NCBI GenBank assembly: GCA_947588805.1
Contig: CANPYR010000005.1
Location: 1-64,000, forward strand
Reading direction: 5' to 3'
DNA length: 64,000 nucleotides
Source: an uncultured Clostridia bacterium
Lineage (GTDB): Bacteria; Bacillota; Clostridia; Oscillospirales; Ruminococcaceae
The notes under the pieces are model-generated. The model searched no databases. It saw only the letters and a program-made list of their open reading frames with translations, and had not been told where the DNA came from. Shown one piece after another: positions 1-10,207 of the stretch. The translations under genes and the position numbers were made by a program. Each line of letters starts with the position of its first letter. Within the stretch, counting starts at the first letter, position 1.

Positions 1-143
1 ATGCCCGTGGGTATCGTTAAAGACAAAGATTAAAATGTGACAGCAATAAGGACATCGTACTGTCCTTGGTTCGTCTGCCGAGTGCTTATGACACACGTTT
101 AGGTATAATACATATAAAGCCGATAGGTTTAATTCAAAAAATC

Positions 144-184
144 AATTACTAATTACTAATTACTAATCACTAATCACTAACAAC
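144..184. repeat. Degenerate heptanucleotide tandem array (TAATTAC/TAATCAC)
   Basis: aattac-taattac-taattac-taatcac-taatcac-taacaac, period 7. Confidence 0.85.
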
Positions 185-203
185 TATCAAGGAGTCGAAA
201 AAA

Positions 204-776
204 ATGTCAAAAAATTTAACAAGAAACGAAGCCTGGGAGCTTCTGTGCAAGTGGAATCAGGAGTCCTTTCATTTAAAACACGCCGTGACGGTCGAGGGCG
301 TGATGAAGTATTTTGCCGTTGATCTCGGATACGCCGACGAAGCGGATTTCTGGGGGATAGTCGGACTGCTGCATGACTTGGATTTTGAGAAATTCCCGGA
401 GCAGCACTGCATAAAGGAGCAGGAAATTTTACGCGAATACGGCGCGGACGAGCGGCTTATTCACGCGGTCGCGAGCCACGGATATGGGCTGACGGTGGAC
501 ATAAAGCCGGAGCATGAGATGGAAAAGGTGCTGTATGCCGTGGACGAGCTGACGGGGCTTATAGGCGCGGTCGCGATAATGCGGCCGTCAAAGAGCGTAG
601 CGGATTTGGAGCTGAAATCGGTGAAGAAAAAGTATAAGACGCTGAATTTCGCGGCGGGATGTTCAAGGGATGTGATAAACCGCGGCGCGGAAATGCTGGG
701 GTGGGAGCTGGATGAGTTGATCAGCAGGACGATTCTGGCGATGAGAAGCTGCGAGGGGGAGTATGAGAGGGTATGA
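204..776 (+). CDS. HD-domain family hydrolase
   Basis: 190 aa ORF with HD-type motif GLLHDLDFEKFPEQH and later VDELTGLIGAVAIMRP; RBS-like aaggag upstream. Confidence 0.75.
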   Translation: MSKNLTRNEAWELLCKWNQESFHLKHAVTVEGVMKYFAVDLGYADEADFWGIVGLLHDLDFEKFPEQHCIKEQEILREYGADERLIHAVASHGYGLTVDIKPEHEMEKVLYAVDELTGLIGAVAIMRPSKSVADLELKSVKKKYKTLNFAAGCSRDVINRGAEMLGWELDELISRTILAMRSCEGEYERV

Positions 777-1023
777 TAAAGTGGGGTCTTTCCTCTATAT
801 GGCTATAATCTCCGCGCCCGTTTTCTTCCTTGCTTCTTGTGAGTTTCTCGGTAATGGGATCTTTCGCACGCGCTTCTCCGAGAGCGCTGTTTACCTCATT
901 CCTGCACCTTTCAATCAAAGAATAATCCGCCCTGTCGCGTTAGACAGAGCGGATTTGATTTTATTTTATTTTAATATATTGACAAGCAGATTTCAGTCTT
1001 GCCTTATCGCCCTGGGCTCGGCG

Positions 1024-2628
1024 CTATCCTGCCTGATCTCTCCTCACCCCAAACGTACACAGCGGGACTTTTCCGGCAGGCAGTGCAAGGTCGCCGCGGG
1101 TCATGAGCTCCTCAAGGAGTACCGCGCCCGCTTCGAGCCGGTGGTGGATTTTCGCGATCGCGCCGCATTGGTCGCGAACGCTTGCCGGGGCGTGGGCGGC
1201 GAGTATCTTTTCGCATACGTCCGAGACTTCGATCATAAGCTTTCCGACCTTTTCGACGGCAGAATTGAGATATTTTTCGGTAAGCTCGTTATACGATTTT
1301 TCTGTGAATACCGGAAATTCTGCCTTCATAACGCCGTCATTCACTGAAATAAATCCTCCGTCGATGAGGATCTCAAGCTGTTCCTGCTCGCTCTCACTGA
1401 GATTATCCGCACATTTTTCATCGATCGCCCGAACCATCAGTCTCGACTTTTCCGTGAACCGCCAATGATCCCAGAGCTGGCAATTTACGATCGCCCTGTA
1501 ATTTTCTGCCGAGAACCATGAGCTGCTCTCCGGAACCTCGTTGTGCATCGTAACGCCCACAAAACGGCTGTTGTCATAGTCGCCGTCATGCCCGAACACC
1601 CAGCCGTAACCTCCCAGCTTTAGGGGCTTCGGATCGCCGTAGGACGATTTATTTCGCGCATAGATAAACCCGTCTACGACGGCGATGTTTAACAGCATAA
1701 ACAAAAGCCTGTTGTCGTCGTAATTTTTGCCGGTGAAGTCGAGTTCCCGCACTTCGGGGACTATTTTTTTAATATCCTCGAATATCTCCTCCGCTCTGCG
1801 CGATACGAGCTTTTCAAGCGTTACGGCTGACTCTTTTTCGTATTCACCGGTCAGAATGACAAGGTTGGTCTGATACTTGCCGCCGATTTTCGTGATAATT
1901 CCCGCTGCTAAAAGCGCTTCTATTTCGTCTTCAAGATAAGGCATCGCAACGCCGAGCTCGACCGACAGCTCCTCCGCCGAGACCGGGGCATAATATGCCG
2001 CCAAAGCGATCGCACCGAGAATTTTCCTGTTAAAAAAGTCGGAATAATGATTCCGATCGCCCCAAAAATCCACCGAAAATCTGCCGGGGTCGTAGCTCTT
2101 TTTGCCTAATTTTCTTTCCATATAATAACCTTCTTTCATCTTCGCACGCGCCTTGAACAGGTGATATTTCACCGTCTCGACGCTGATCCCAAGTTCTTTT
2201 GCTATTTCGGAGCAGGATTTATTTTGGATATAGTATCGGACCGAGACCTCGCGCCGCGTTTTTGACAGAAGCGAGAGCTCGCGGCGTATGAGATAGATCT
2301 CCTCGGCATTTTGCGACGCGTCGAGCACGCCGTCCTCCGGCGAGGGAATGATCGTTTCAAGGTAAAACGCATTTTCTGCCGCCTTTTCATGCTTTCTCTT
2401 CTGCTCCTCACGGCGAATGTAGACTCGAAGGGTATTTTTGGCAGTCGCCCAGACGTATCCCCAAAACGCGCGGTCGTCGTTGAGATTTCCGACCGATTCT
2501 AAAACCCCGCAAACGATTTCCTGCGCCAAGTCCTCCGCGTCGCCGTAATCGAAAATGTTTCGCACCGCATAGCCGTAAATCGCGGGCAGATTGTCCAGCA
2601 GCAACTCCGCAGCCGTCTTGATATCCAT
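1024..2628 (-). CDS. ECF-like sigma-70 factor with a long (~350 aa) C-terminal extension
   Basis: N-terminus has sigma-70 region 2 (DYGDAEDLAQEIVCGVLE...FWGYVWATAKNTLRVYIRREEQKRK) and region 4 (SKTRREVSVRYYIQNKSCSEIAKELGISVETVKYHLFKARAKMKEG), then winged-helix-like segment. Confidence 0.75.
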   Translation of the reverse strand: MDIKTAAELLLDNLPAIYGYAVRNIFDYGDAEDLAQEIVCGVLESVGNLNDDRAFWGYVWATAKNTLRVYIRREEQKRKHEKAAENAFYLETIIPSPEDGVLDASQNAEEIYLIRRELSLLSKTRREVSVRYYIQNKSCSEIAKELGISVETVKYHLFKARAKMKEGYYMERKLGKKSYDPGRFSVDFWGDRNHYSDFFNRKILGAIALAAYYAPVSAEELSVELGVAMPYLEDEIEALLAAGIITKIGGKYQTNLVILTGEYEKESAVTLEKLVSRRAEEIFEDIKKIVPEVRELDFTGKNYDDNRLLFMLLNIAVVDGFIYARNKSSYGDPKPLKLGGYGWVFGHDGDYDNSRFVGVTMHNEVPESSSWFSAENYRAIVNCQLWDHWRFTEKSRLMVRAIDEKCADNLSESEQEQLEILIDGGFISVNDGVMKAEFPVFTEKSYNELTEKYLNSAVEKVGKLMIEVSDVCEKILAAHAPASVRDQCGAIAKIHHRLEAGAVLLEELMTRGDLALPAGKVPLCTFGVRRDQAG

Positions 2629-2778
2629 AACTTTGCTCCTTTGAAGATCTTCGTAAATATAGTGTCGAATCTTCCCCGCCGGTTAGCGTTTTGATAAAAT
2701 TCGGGGCATTTTTCGATGCATTTTTATTATATACTTTTTGAAGAAGGCGGGCAAGGGGCGGTTCTGAGAAAGAGGGCT

Positions 2779-3303
2779 TCAATCGTTTATATACATGACG
2801 TTCATCGTGCCGTTGCCGATGTCGCAAAGCATATTTATGCCCCTAAAATCCCGCAGCTTGTCCGCAACTGCCGAGAAGCCCTGCGGAAAAATATCCGCGC
2901 CGACAAAATTCACATGGTAGTCAGCACCCTTGAAGTTGAAGTCCGCGCTCTCTTTCTGCAAAAGATACGACTTAAAGCTGTCCTTTTGCTCACTGACCCA
3001 AGTCAGAGGAAGTCCTGCCGCGATGTAAACGTCGGCAGAAGCCAGCTTGCGGATATTAAGTTCCCTTGCGACGGCAGCGAGGGTAAGGATATAATAGTCG
3101 CCGTCGGTCATTTTGTCCGAGATAAATTCTTTGTGGTTTTCACCGATGATATAATACCTGCCCTCATAGACAAGCATATTGCTTTTGAAAGTCGGCTCCT
3201 TGTCATAAGCGGCAACGCCTGTTTTAAAGCAGCAGTGCGCGGTCTTGATATTCCCGTACCCATGGTCTATTCCGATGATGATCGGATTGTTAGTATAGTT
3301 CAT
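2779..3303 (-). pseudogene. ParM/StbA-like actin-family segregation protein, C-terminally truncated
   Basis: IIIGIDHGYGNIKTAHCCF...LCDIGNGTMNVMYIND then TGA; actin-fold phosphate motifs but only ~175 aa. Confidence 0.6.
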
Positions 3304-3387
3304 AATTATTCCTTTCTGCCCTTTGGGCTGTAAGACAGCATAATAAAAGCCCGCGAGACTTTTTAAAAATCTCACGGGCATTAAATT

Positions 3388-4332
3388 TTATGCCGATTTC
3401 TGTTTTTCGGATTCTTTTAGGTCTTTTCTCTTTAGGTTGTTCGCAGCGTGTCTGCAGGAATCACTGCAAAACTTTGTATTTTTTCTTTTTGCTTTGAAAG
3501 AGCTCCCGCAAAATTGGCAGCGCAGCGTTAAAAGAGGTTTGCTTGCACGCTCTTTTTTGTAAAACTTCCTCCTGCAATCAGCTCCGCAGAACATCGCGTT
3601 TGACCGCGTTGATTCAAACGTTTTTCCGCAGTTTTTGCAGGTAAGCCTAAACGGTTCGCCGACTTTATGTTCTCCCGCCTTTATCATGCGGTAACGCTCG
3701 CGGCTTGTGATACGATGCCTTTTAAGAGTTGCCTGCCGCTTTTCCTCTTCGGGAGAAAGTTCGGTGGGTGGGAGTTCAAACCTGCCGATAAATTTGAGAT
3801 AAATGTCAACCTGCTGAACCCTGTCGCCGTCAATCTTTTCGGGAGCGTGAACGACGATTTTGTCTATAAACTCGTTTATCATCGGCGTGGTAAGCTCTGT
3901 AAAGTCGGTGTATTTTTGAGCAAGCTCTATGAATTTCCCGATGTTCTCGGTATCTTCGGAATATTCCGCAAGAAGCTTCTCATCAGCGGAAATTCTTTCT
4001 TTAAGCTCGCTCTGTTCCGATTCATACTCCGATGAAAGCACGTCAAATCTTGCTTCGGGAATTTTCTCCATTGCATAAGATTCATAAAGTTTCTTGATTA
4101 TGACGTCGAGTTCGTCAACGCGCTTTTTGTTCTTGGCGGTCTGCCGCTTAAGCTCTTTGACGGTTTCGGCTTGCCTTATTTCGGAAGCACATCTGATCTT
4201 TTGAACAAATTCTTCCTCATTGTCGATAGCGTATTTGCTTACCGCCCGAATTGTTTCCAAAATCAGCGCCTGCAGATTTTTGGTTGTTATAAAATGACCT
4301 CTGCAAGCTTTGGTGTGATTTCTCTGCCCCAA
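3388..4332 (-). pseudogene. Large serine recombinase, C-terminal fragment (recombinase coiled coil/DUF4368-like); catalytic N-terminus missing
   Basis: ACRGHFITTKNLQALILETIRAVSKYAIDNEEEFVQKI...LTTPMINEFIDKIVVHAPEKIDGDRVQQVDIYLKFIGRFELP; no upstream resolvase domain. Confidence 0.7.
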
Positions 4333-4769
4333 CTTGTAGGCAGAACACTCATAGAAATCATAAGGGTATCATCGCTTTGCCCGTCTGCCGTTGATGAAAT
4401 ATCAATTCGTTGATATTGATATTGGACTTAATCAGCGGATAGATATACTCATAATGAAGCTGCAAGTTAGGAATATCGCCTGCTACGGACTGATTAGCAC
4501 AACCGGCAATTTTCTATCTTTACATTTATGGATTAAAGACAATTTCAGCACGGCTTGACGCCTTACGATTGACAAGGATATAGCTCAGATATATAATTTC
4601 AACAAAATTTGAATTTAACGTAGCATTACCGCAAAAGCCGTAGTATAGTAGTATAAGTTGAACAGAAAAGGAAACTGCTGGATGATTGACGATGAAAAAT
4701 CATAGAGATGTTCTTTAAACGGTCAGAACAAGGCATACGGAGCTGGACATTAAATACGGAACAATCTGC

Positions 4770-5266
4770 AGAAGCCTTTCAATAATATTGTGAACAACAG
4801 ACAGGACTCGGACGAATACGTCAACGACGCTTATTTATGAGCATGGAACGCCATTTCCCCGACAAGGCCAAACCCGCTGCTCAGCTTCGTCCTGAAAATC
4901 GTTCGGAACATTTTGCTCAAAATCTATTGGAGAAAGGAAGCGGCCAAACGGAGCGGTCGCTGCAAAGTTGCCTTAGAGAAAATCTAAGGCTGTATAGCAG
5001 ATCAAAATGCCGTGGAAGATAAAATCGAAGCTGGGGAGTTAGCCCGTATCATTAAGGACTTTTTGGGTACGCTGACGCTTGAAAACCGAGTTATTTTCAT
5101 GCGCCGCTATTGGTTTGCCGACGGCTATAAGGACATAGCCGAGATTATGGGGCTTTCGGAGAAGAATATCTCGTTCCGACTGACGCGTATCCGAGAGAAA
5201 ATAAAACAGTATTTGATAGAAAGAGAGGTATTCATATTAACGCAAAGAAGTTTTCCGACGCTATGA
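4770..5266 (+). pseudogene. Degraded ECF sigma-70 factor
   Basis: Reading through stops gives RQDSDEYVNDAYL*AWNAISPTRPNPLLSFVLKIVRNI...; intact region 4 at 5012-5266 (LTLENRVIFMRRYWFADGYKDIAEIMGLSEKNISFRLTRIREKIKQYL). Confidence 0.65.
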
Positions 5267-5592
5267 GCGAAATTGATACGAAATATGTTGATGAAGCTCT
5301 TTCTTATGACGCGTCGCATATCTCGAAGATACAAAGACATTTTTGGATGGCAGTTATACAGAACAGTATTTTTACCTGACGCAAGATACAAAATCCGGTA
5401 AATTGACGGTTTCTGATAATACGGCTCCAAACATAACGGCAGAATAGGATTACTGTTTGTGGGGGAGATATGCAAATGCTGAGCAACTATACGAGGGATT
5501 TGGAGAATGGGCGTAAGTAATTTCATCCCCGTCAAATAAAAAAATAATCCGAACGCGTCTCCAATCAGGAACAGGTTCGGATTATACTTATT

Positions 5593-5677
5593 TGGTGCGG
5601 CAAATGGGACTTGAACCCATACGTCGTTCGACACACGCCCCTCAAACGTGCCTGTCTGCCTATTCCAGCACTGCCGC
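5593..5677 (-). tRNA. tRNA-Leu (anticodon GAG), CCA encoded
   Basis: Reverse complement GCGGCAGTGCTGGAATAGGCAGACAGGCACGTTTGAGGGGCGTG...GGTTCAAGTCCCATTTGCCGCACCA; 7-bp acceptor stem, T-loop TTCAAGT, anticodon stem CACGT/GCGTG with loop TTGAGGG. Confidence 0.9.
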
Positions 5678-5884
5678 AAGCGATAACTAAGGGGGGTTGG
5701 GGATCCTTAGTTATCTATATTGATATCCGAGGGGATGGGGTGGCTCGGATATCAGATGAGGGGGCTCGGATGAACCGAGCATTGGTATTATAGCACTTTA
5801 TGCCGGAGTTGTCAAGGGGTTATGCGAAAATTTTTTAAATTTTTTTAATCCCTTCCCCGCCGTCTGTCCTCAGATCCCCTTCTC

Positions 5885-6592
5885 TCACTCGTCGCAGATC
5901 TTCTTTATCCTTCCCTCGCTGTTCTTTATCAGATTCACCATCGACGAATAAAGCTTCGGGAACTGCTCGGCAAGCGTCTGGGTGTTCACTTCGAGCTCCG
6001 TCTCGTCAAATTCATCCACCGCGTCCTCCGGGGGGATCGCGTTACCGTTCACCGCCGCTTTGAGCCTTGCGTCGCAAAGACTCATCGCCGCGTCTGCGCC
6101 GGACTGAGAGAGATCCTTATCCACGCTGAAGAAGTTCTGATCGTTTTTCGGACTCGCGCTGTAAAGATGTCTGAAGACCTTATAGACCGCAAGCATAAGA
6201 TACCCCGACGATTCTTTTATAACCGTCTGAGAACGGCAGCGCGTGAGAAGCGAGAAAAATACGCTCATCGAGTTATTTATAAGCTTTTTGTTGAACGCGA
6301 TCATCACCGAACCGGGAGTAACGCGATCGCGCTGATTAGGGTCGTCCTCGGGGATGTCCTCGAACGAGATGGTCTGACCGCCGGGTTCGGGGGAACGTCC
6401 TAAGAGATAGTCGCAGCTCACGCCGTAATAATCCGCGGCGCGAACCAAAAAGTCGAGCCCGCACTCGCGCTTGCCCTTTTCATAGTGCGAGAGAAGGCCT
6501 TGTGAAACGCCGAGATCCTCGGCGGCTTTTTTCTGTGATATCTTCCGTTCCTTGCGCAAAAGCGTCATAATTCTTGAAAAATCGCTTGTCAC
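5885..6592 (-). CDS. XRE-family HTH transcriptional regulator
   Basis: IMTLLRKERKISQKKAAEDLGVSQGLLSHYEKGKRECGLDFLVRAADYYGVSCDYLLGRS; likely GTG start with GGGGAG RBS. Confidence 0.85.
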   Translation of the reverse strand: MTSDFSRIMTLLRKERKISQKKAAEDLGVSQGLLSHYEKGKRECGLDFLVRAADYYGVSCDYLLGRSPEPGGQTISFEDIPEDDPNQRDRVTPGSVMIAFNKKLINNSMSVFFSLLTRCRSQTVIKESSGYLMLAVYKVFRHLYSASPKNDQNFFSVDKDLSQSGADAAMSLCDARLKAAVNGNAIPPEDAVDEFDETELEVNTQTLAEQFPKLYSSMVNLIKNSEGRIKKICDE

Positions 6593-7036
6593 TTTATTAT
6601 ACTCCCCGTAATAATAATTTTTACAAAAAAGATCCGGAGCGCAAAAAAGCACCGCTCCGCAAAGATCAGCTAAGGATAATTATACACCGAAAATTACAAA
6701 TTGTAAAATCGCAGATTAAATAAACTTTCCGGTCGATTTTTGTTGAAAACAGAGAGGGCGACAAAAAATCCCGGAAAAAACCGTCGAAATATTCAAAAAA
6801 AGAATGCCGCGCGGCATTTCGGGAAGTTAGACAATTAACTAAGGCAATAATAACAGGCGCAGAAAATATCCCAAGCTGAGCATTTATGACTTCTCTTCAT
6901 ACGGCATAACCGTTCCGAATTTTTGCATTTTTCAACCTCAAATCCCTCAAAAAATCCCCCCACCCGCTTGAAATTCTTCGCGGGATGTGGTATTGTGGTA
7001 TTGTAAAATAAAGTTCTTTTGATTAGGAGCATTTTA

Positions 7037-7663
7037 ATGAAAACTTACAGGATACATTTTATTCGCCATGGCCTTACAGTCTCAAACGAGGAGGGGAGAT
7101 ACTGCGGGATAACCGAGTCCTCGGTCTCGCCGAAGGGACGGCGCGAGCTTATGGAAAAGATGAACAAGTTCGTTTATCCCCCTGCCGACAAGGTCTATGT
7201 CAGCCCGCTGAAGCGCTGCGTCGAGACTGCTGCTTTCATCTATTCCGACGGTTACGCAAGAGTCGTCCCGGAGTTTCGTGAGATGAATTTCGGAGTCTTC
7301 GAGGGGAAAAAGCTTATCGATATCAAGGACGACGAGAGCTATAAGAAATTTTTAAAGGGAGGGCTTGATAACCCTCCCCCGAACGGAGAAAGCTTAAGAC
7401 AGGTTGTACAGCGCTGCTTTGAGGGCGTGGACTTCGTCATTAAGGATATGATGAGGGAGGATATCTCGAGCGCGGCAGTTATTACTCACGGCGGGATAAT
7501 AATGAATATAATGGGCTGCTTCGGGCTTCCGAAATATCCCCCGAACGATTACGCCTGCGACTTCGGAGAAGGCTTTACCGTCCTTGCTTCGGCGCAGATG
7601 TGGCAGCAGAGCGGAGCCTTTGAGGTCGCGGGAAAGCTGCCATATTTCAGAGAACAGAATTGA
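7037..7663 (+). CDS. Histidine phosphatase family protein (phosphoglycerate mutase/CobC-like)
   Basis: IHFIRHGLTVSNEEGRYCGITESSVSPKGRREL ... REMNFGVFEGK ... AAVITHGGIIMNI. Confidence 0.85.
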   Translation: MKTYRIHFIRHGLTVSNEEGRYCGITESSVSPKGRRELMEKMNKFVYPPADKVYVSPLKRCVETAAFIYSDGYARVVPEFREMNFGVFEGKKLIDIKDDESYKKFLKGGLDNPPPNGESLRQVVQRCFEGVDFVIKDMMREDISSAAVITHGGIIMNIMGCFGLPKYPPNDYACDFGEGFTVLASAQMWQQSGAFEVAGKLPYFREQN

Positions 7664-7716
7664 GAATTAAAAATTAAGAATTGAGATTCAGAACTCGGAT
7701 CTCTGATTTCCGATAT
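7654..7716. repeat. Degenerate heptad array filling a convergent intergenic gap
   Basis: acagaat-tgagaat-taaaaat-taagaat-tgagatt-cagaact-cggatct-ctgattt-ccgatat; contains the stop of the upstream gene and touches the stop of the downstream gene. Confidence 0.75.
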
Positions 7717-9071
7717 CAGTTTTTGAGACTGTGAAGCGGCGCGGGGATCTGTCCTCCGCGGTTTATGAATTTTTCCGGGCTTCTTGTGTTCACCTTCATT
7801 ATCGGGGCATGACCGAAAAGCCCTCCCCAATCCAATTCCTCGCCGTCCTTTTTGCCGATGGCGGGGATTATTCTTACAGCGGTGGTCTTTGAGTTTATCA
7901 TCCCTATAGCTGCCTCGTCTGCGATTATTCCCGCGATCGCTTCGGGAGTGATATCGCCCGGGACCGCTATCATGTCAAGACCTACGGAGCAGACTGCGGT
8001 CATGGCTTCAAGCTTTTCTATCGTCAGAGAGCCGCTTTTAGCGTCCTCTATCATTCCCGCGTCCTCGGATACCGGGATAAACGCGCCCGAGAGTCCTCCT
8101 ACCGAAGAACATGCCATCACGCCGCCCTTCTTAACGCTGTCGTTCAAAAGAGCAAGGCAGGCGGTAGTCCCCGGCGCGCCGCACTGCTCAAGCCCTATCT
8201 CTTCAAGGATATGAGCGACGCTGTCTCCGACGGCTGGGGTGGGAGCGAGTGAAAGATCGACTATCCCAAACGGCACGCCAAGGCGTTCCGAAGCCGTCAC
8301 GCCGACAAGCTGCCCCACGCGTGTGATCTTATAGGCGGTGGTTTTTATTATATTGCATACTTCGTTTATATTTGCTTCGGGATGCTTAGAGATCGCAGAG
8401 CGGACCACTCCGGGGCCGGATACGCCGACGTTTATAATGCAGTCCGGTTCGCCTACTCCGTGATACGCTCCCGCCATGAACGGGTTATCGTCCACCGAGT
8501 TGCAGAACACCACCAGCTTTGCCGCGCCGAAGCAGTCGCTTTCTACCGTCATTTCGGCGGTCTTACGGATTATCCTCCCCATCAGTTTGCATGCGTCAAG
8601 ATTTATCCCGGTCTTTGTGGAGCCGATATTCACCGACGAGCAGACTCTTGACGTGAGCTTAAGAGCTTCGGGGATGGATTCTATAAGCTCCCTGTCCCCT
8701 GCGGAAAATCCCTTCTGAACGAGCGCCGAGTATCCCCCGATAAGATTTACTCCGACCGCTTCCGCAGCTCTGTCCATGGTCAGAGCGAATTTCACGGGAC
8801 TTTCCTTGCACGCCGCGGAAATAATAGAGATCGGGGTGACGGAGATCCTCTTATTTATAATAGGTATCCCGTACTCCTTTTCTATCTCCTCTCCGACTCG
8901 CACAAGATCCTTAGCGCAGCCGGTGATTTTTTTATATACCTTTTCGCAAGCCCTGTCTATGTCGCTGTCGATACAGTCCAAAAGAGAGATTCCCATCGTT
9001 ATGGTCCGTATATCAAGGCACTCGTCCTGTATCATATGTATAGTTTCCAAAATATCCGTTACGTTTATCAT
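7716..9071 (-). CDS. PFL family protein (UPF0210/DUF711)
   Basis: [49 protein letters not shown]...; characteristic family start; paired with ACT-domain gene. Confidence 0.9.
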   Translation of the reverse strand: MINVTDILETIHMIQDECLDIRTITMGISLLDCIDSDIDRACEKVYKKITGCAKDLVRVGEEIEKEYGIPIINKRISVTPISIISAACKESPVKFALTMDRAAEAVGVNLIGGYSALVQKGFSAGDRELIESIPEALKLTSRVCSSVNIGSTKTGINLDACKLMGRIIRKTAEMTVESDCFGAAKLVVFCNSVDDNPFMAGAYHGVGEPDCIINVGVSGPGVVRSAISKHPEANINEVCNIIKTTAYKITRVGQLVGVTASERLGVPFGIVDLSLAPTPAVGDSVAHILEEIGLEQCGAPGTTACLALLNDSVKKGGVMACSSVGGLSGAFIPVSEDAGMIEDAKSGSLTIEKLEAMTAVCSVGLDMIAVPGDITPEAIAGIIADEAAIGMINSKTTAVRIIPAIGKKDGEELDWGGLFGHAPIMKVNTRSPEKFINRGGQIPAPLHSLKN

Positions 9072-9117
9072 GTCAGCCCTCTGCTTCCTAAAGTCGTATT
9101 CTGTGTGTTAAATCAAG

Positions 9118-9180
9118 ATAGAAAATATAAAATATAAAATATAAAATTTAAAATTCAGATCGAAGCTTCCGAATTTCAGA
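9118..9180. repeat. Degenerate heptad array
   Basis: atagaaa-atataaa-atataaa-atataaa-atttaaa-attcaga..., running into the 3' end of the ACT-domain gene. Confidence 0.7.
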
Positions 9181-9445
9181 TATGATGCATCGAGTTAAAG
9201 ATATCCTCGTGCATGACATAGATAGACAGCCCGAGACTTTTCCCGAGCTCGCTCATCCGGTCGCTGAGTTCCGCTAAAGGGATGCTGAGCTTAGTTATGT
9301 CTACGAGCATGATCATAGCGAAAACGTCCTGCAAAACCGACTGAGAGACCTCAGTGACGTTAGCGTTGCACTCCGCACACATCGTCGAGACCTTCGCCAA
9401 AATCCCGACCGCGTCCTTACCGATAACCGAAATAACTGCTTTCAT
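9176..9445 (-). CDS. ACT domain-containing protein (UPF0237)
   Basis: MKAVISVIGKDAVGILAKVSTMCAECNANVTEVSQSVLQDVFAMIMLVDITKL. Confidence 0.9.
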   Translation of the reverse strand: MKAVISVIGKDAVGILAKVSTMCAECNANVTEVSQSVLQDVFAMIMLVDITKLSIPLAELSDRMSELGKSLGLSIYVMHEDIFNSMHHI

Positions 9446-9558
9446 TGGTAGCCTCCGTTAAAAAAGAATTTATACTGATAGATGGTGTGAGGATATTATA
9501 GCACAGGTTGGGAAGAAAAGCAAGAGGGAAAGATACGCGGGACGCGCCACGGCGCGGC

Positions 9559-9650
9559 AAGAAGTCAGAGGTCAGAAATCAGATATCAGAATTTCAAGGG
9601 GTTCGCCTTCGGCGAGGGATTTAAAGCACGGGGATAGTGTGTGCGTAATG
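9559..9650. repeat. Compound intergenic repeat: heptads + TTCGCCTTCGGCGA palindrome + ATAGTGTGTGCG
   Basis: Same module recurs at 36821-36906. Confidence 0.75.
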
Positions 9651-9814
9651 GATGCGCCTGGATACGCTGGCGCGCGGCCTGCGGGGCTTTAAGAGGGGAT
9701 TAGATGGGGGTTCGGCGGCGGGATGAGCTGTCCTTTGATAAAGCCATTACCTACTGCGCCCGCCGAACTTGCCGAGTTTTGTCCGTGAGACAACCGAAGC
9801 GGTACTTTGACAAC

Positions 9815-9887
9815 GCGATTAAAACTCTTTGAGGACGAGCGGTCGATAATTTATGACCGCGAAGTCCGAAAAGCAAGTTTTAACGCT
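9815..9887. repeat. Small imperfect palindromic element, copy 1
   Basis: GCGATTAAAACTCTTTGAG...GAAAAGCAAGTTTTAACGCT; arms conserved at 11544-11600. Confidence 0.65.
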
Positions 9888-10207
9888 TTGTTTCTGAGGG
9901 CGGTCAAACGGGAACAAAACCGGCAATGTTTTCCCGCCCCTCTCCCGCTCATCACGCCGCCGCGCTCGCATTTTTCATTTGCGAAATAATCTCCAAATCC
10001 CCTCTATCAGCGTTCCCCCAAATTTAACTCCAAGTTAAAAAAATAAACCTAAATTTAACTGCGCGGTTCTTGCAAAAATTTGCGCGGCGTGGTATGCTTT
10101 AATCACGGACAGAAAATGCGCATTAAAATCCCGCGCTTACGGTTCATTTCCGCAGCCGGGAGTCTGTGATTAAAAACTATAAAATTTAATTAAGGAGTTA
10201 TATTATT

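Noticed and set aside
5593-5677. tRNA-Leu as the attachment site of the adjacent remnant
   Set aside because: I found no second copy of the tRNA 3' end near 2.6-5.5 kb, and large serine recombinases do not usually target tRNA 3' ends.
5125-5679. 184-aa minus-strand ORF
   Set aside because: Runs through the tRNA-Leu gene and antisense to the sigma-70 remnant.
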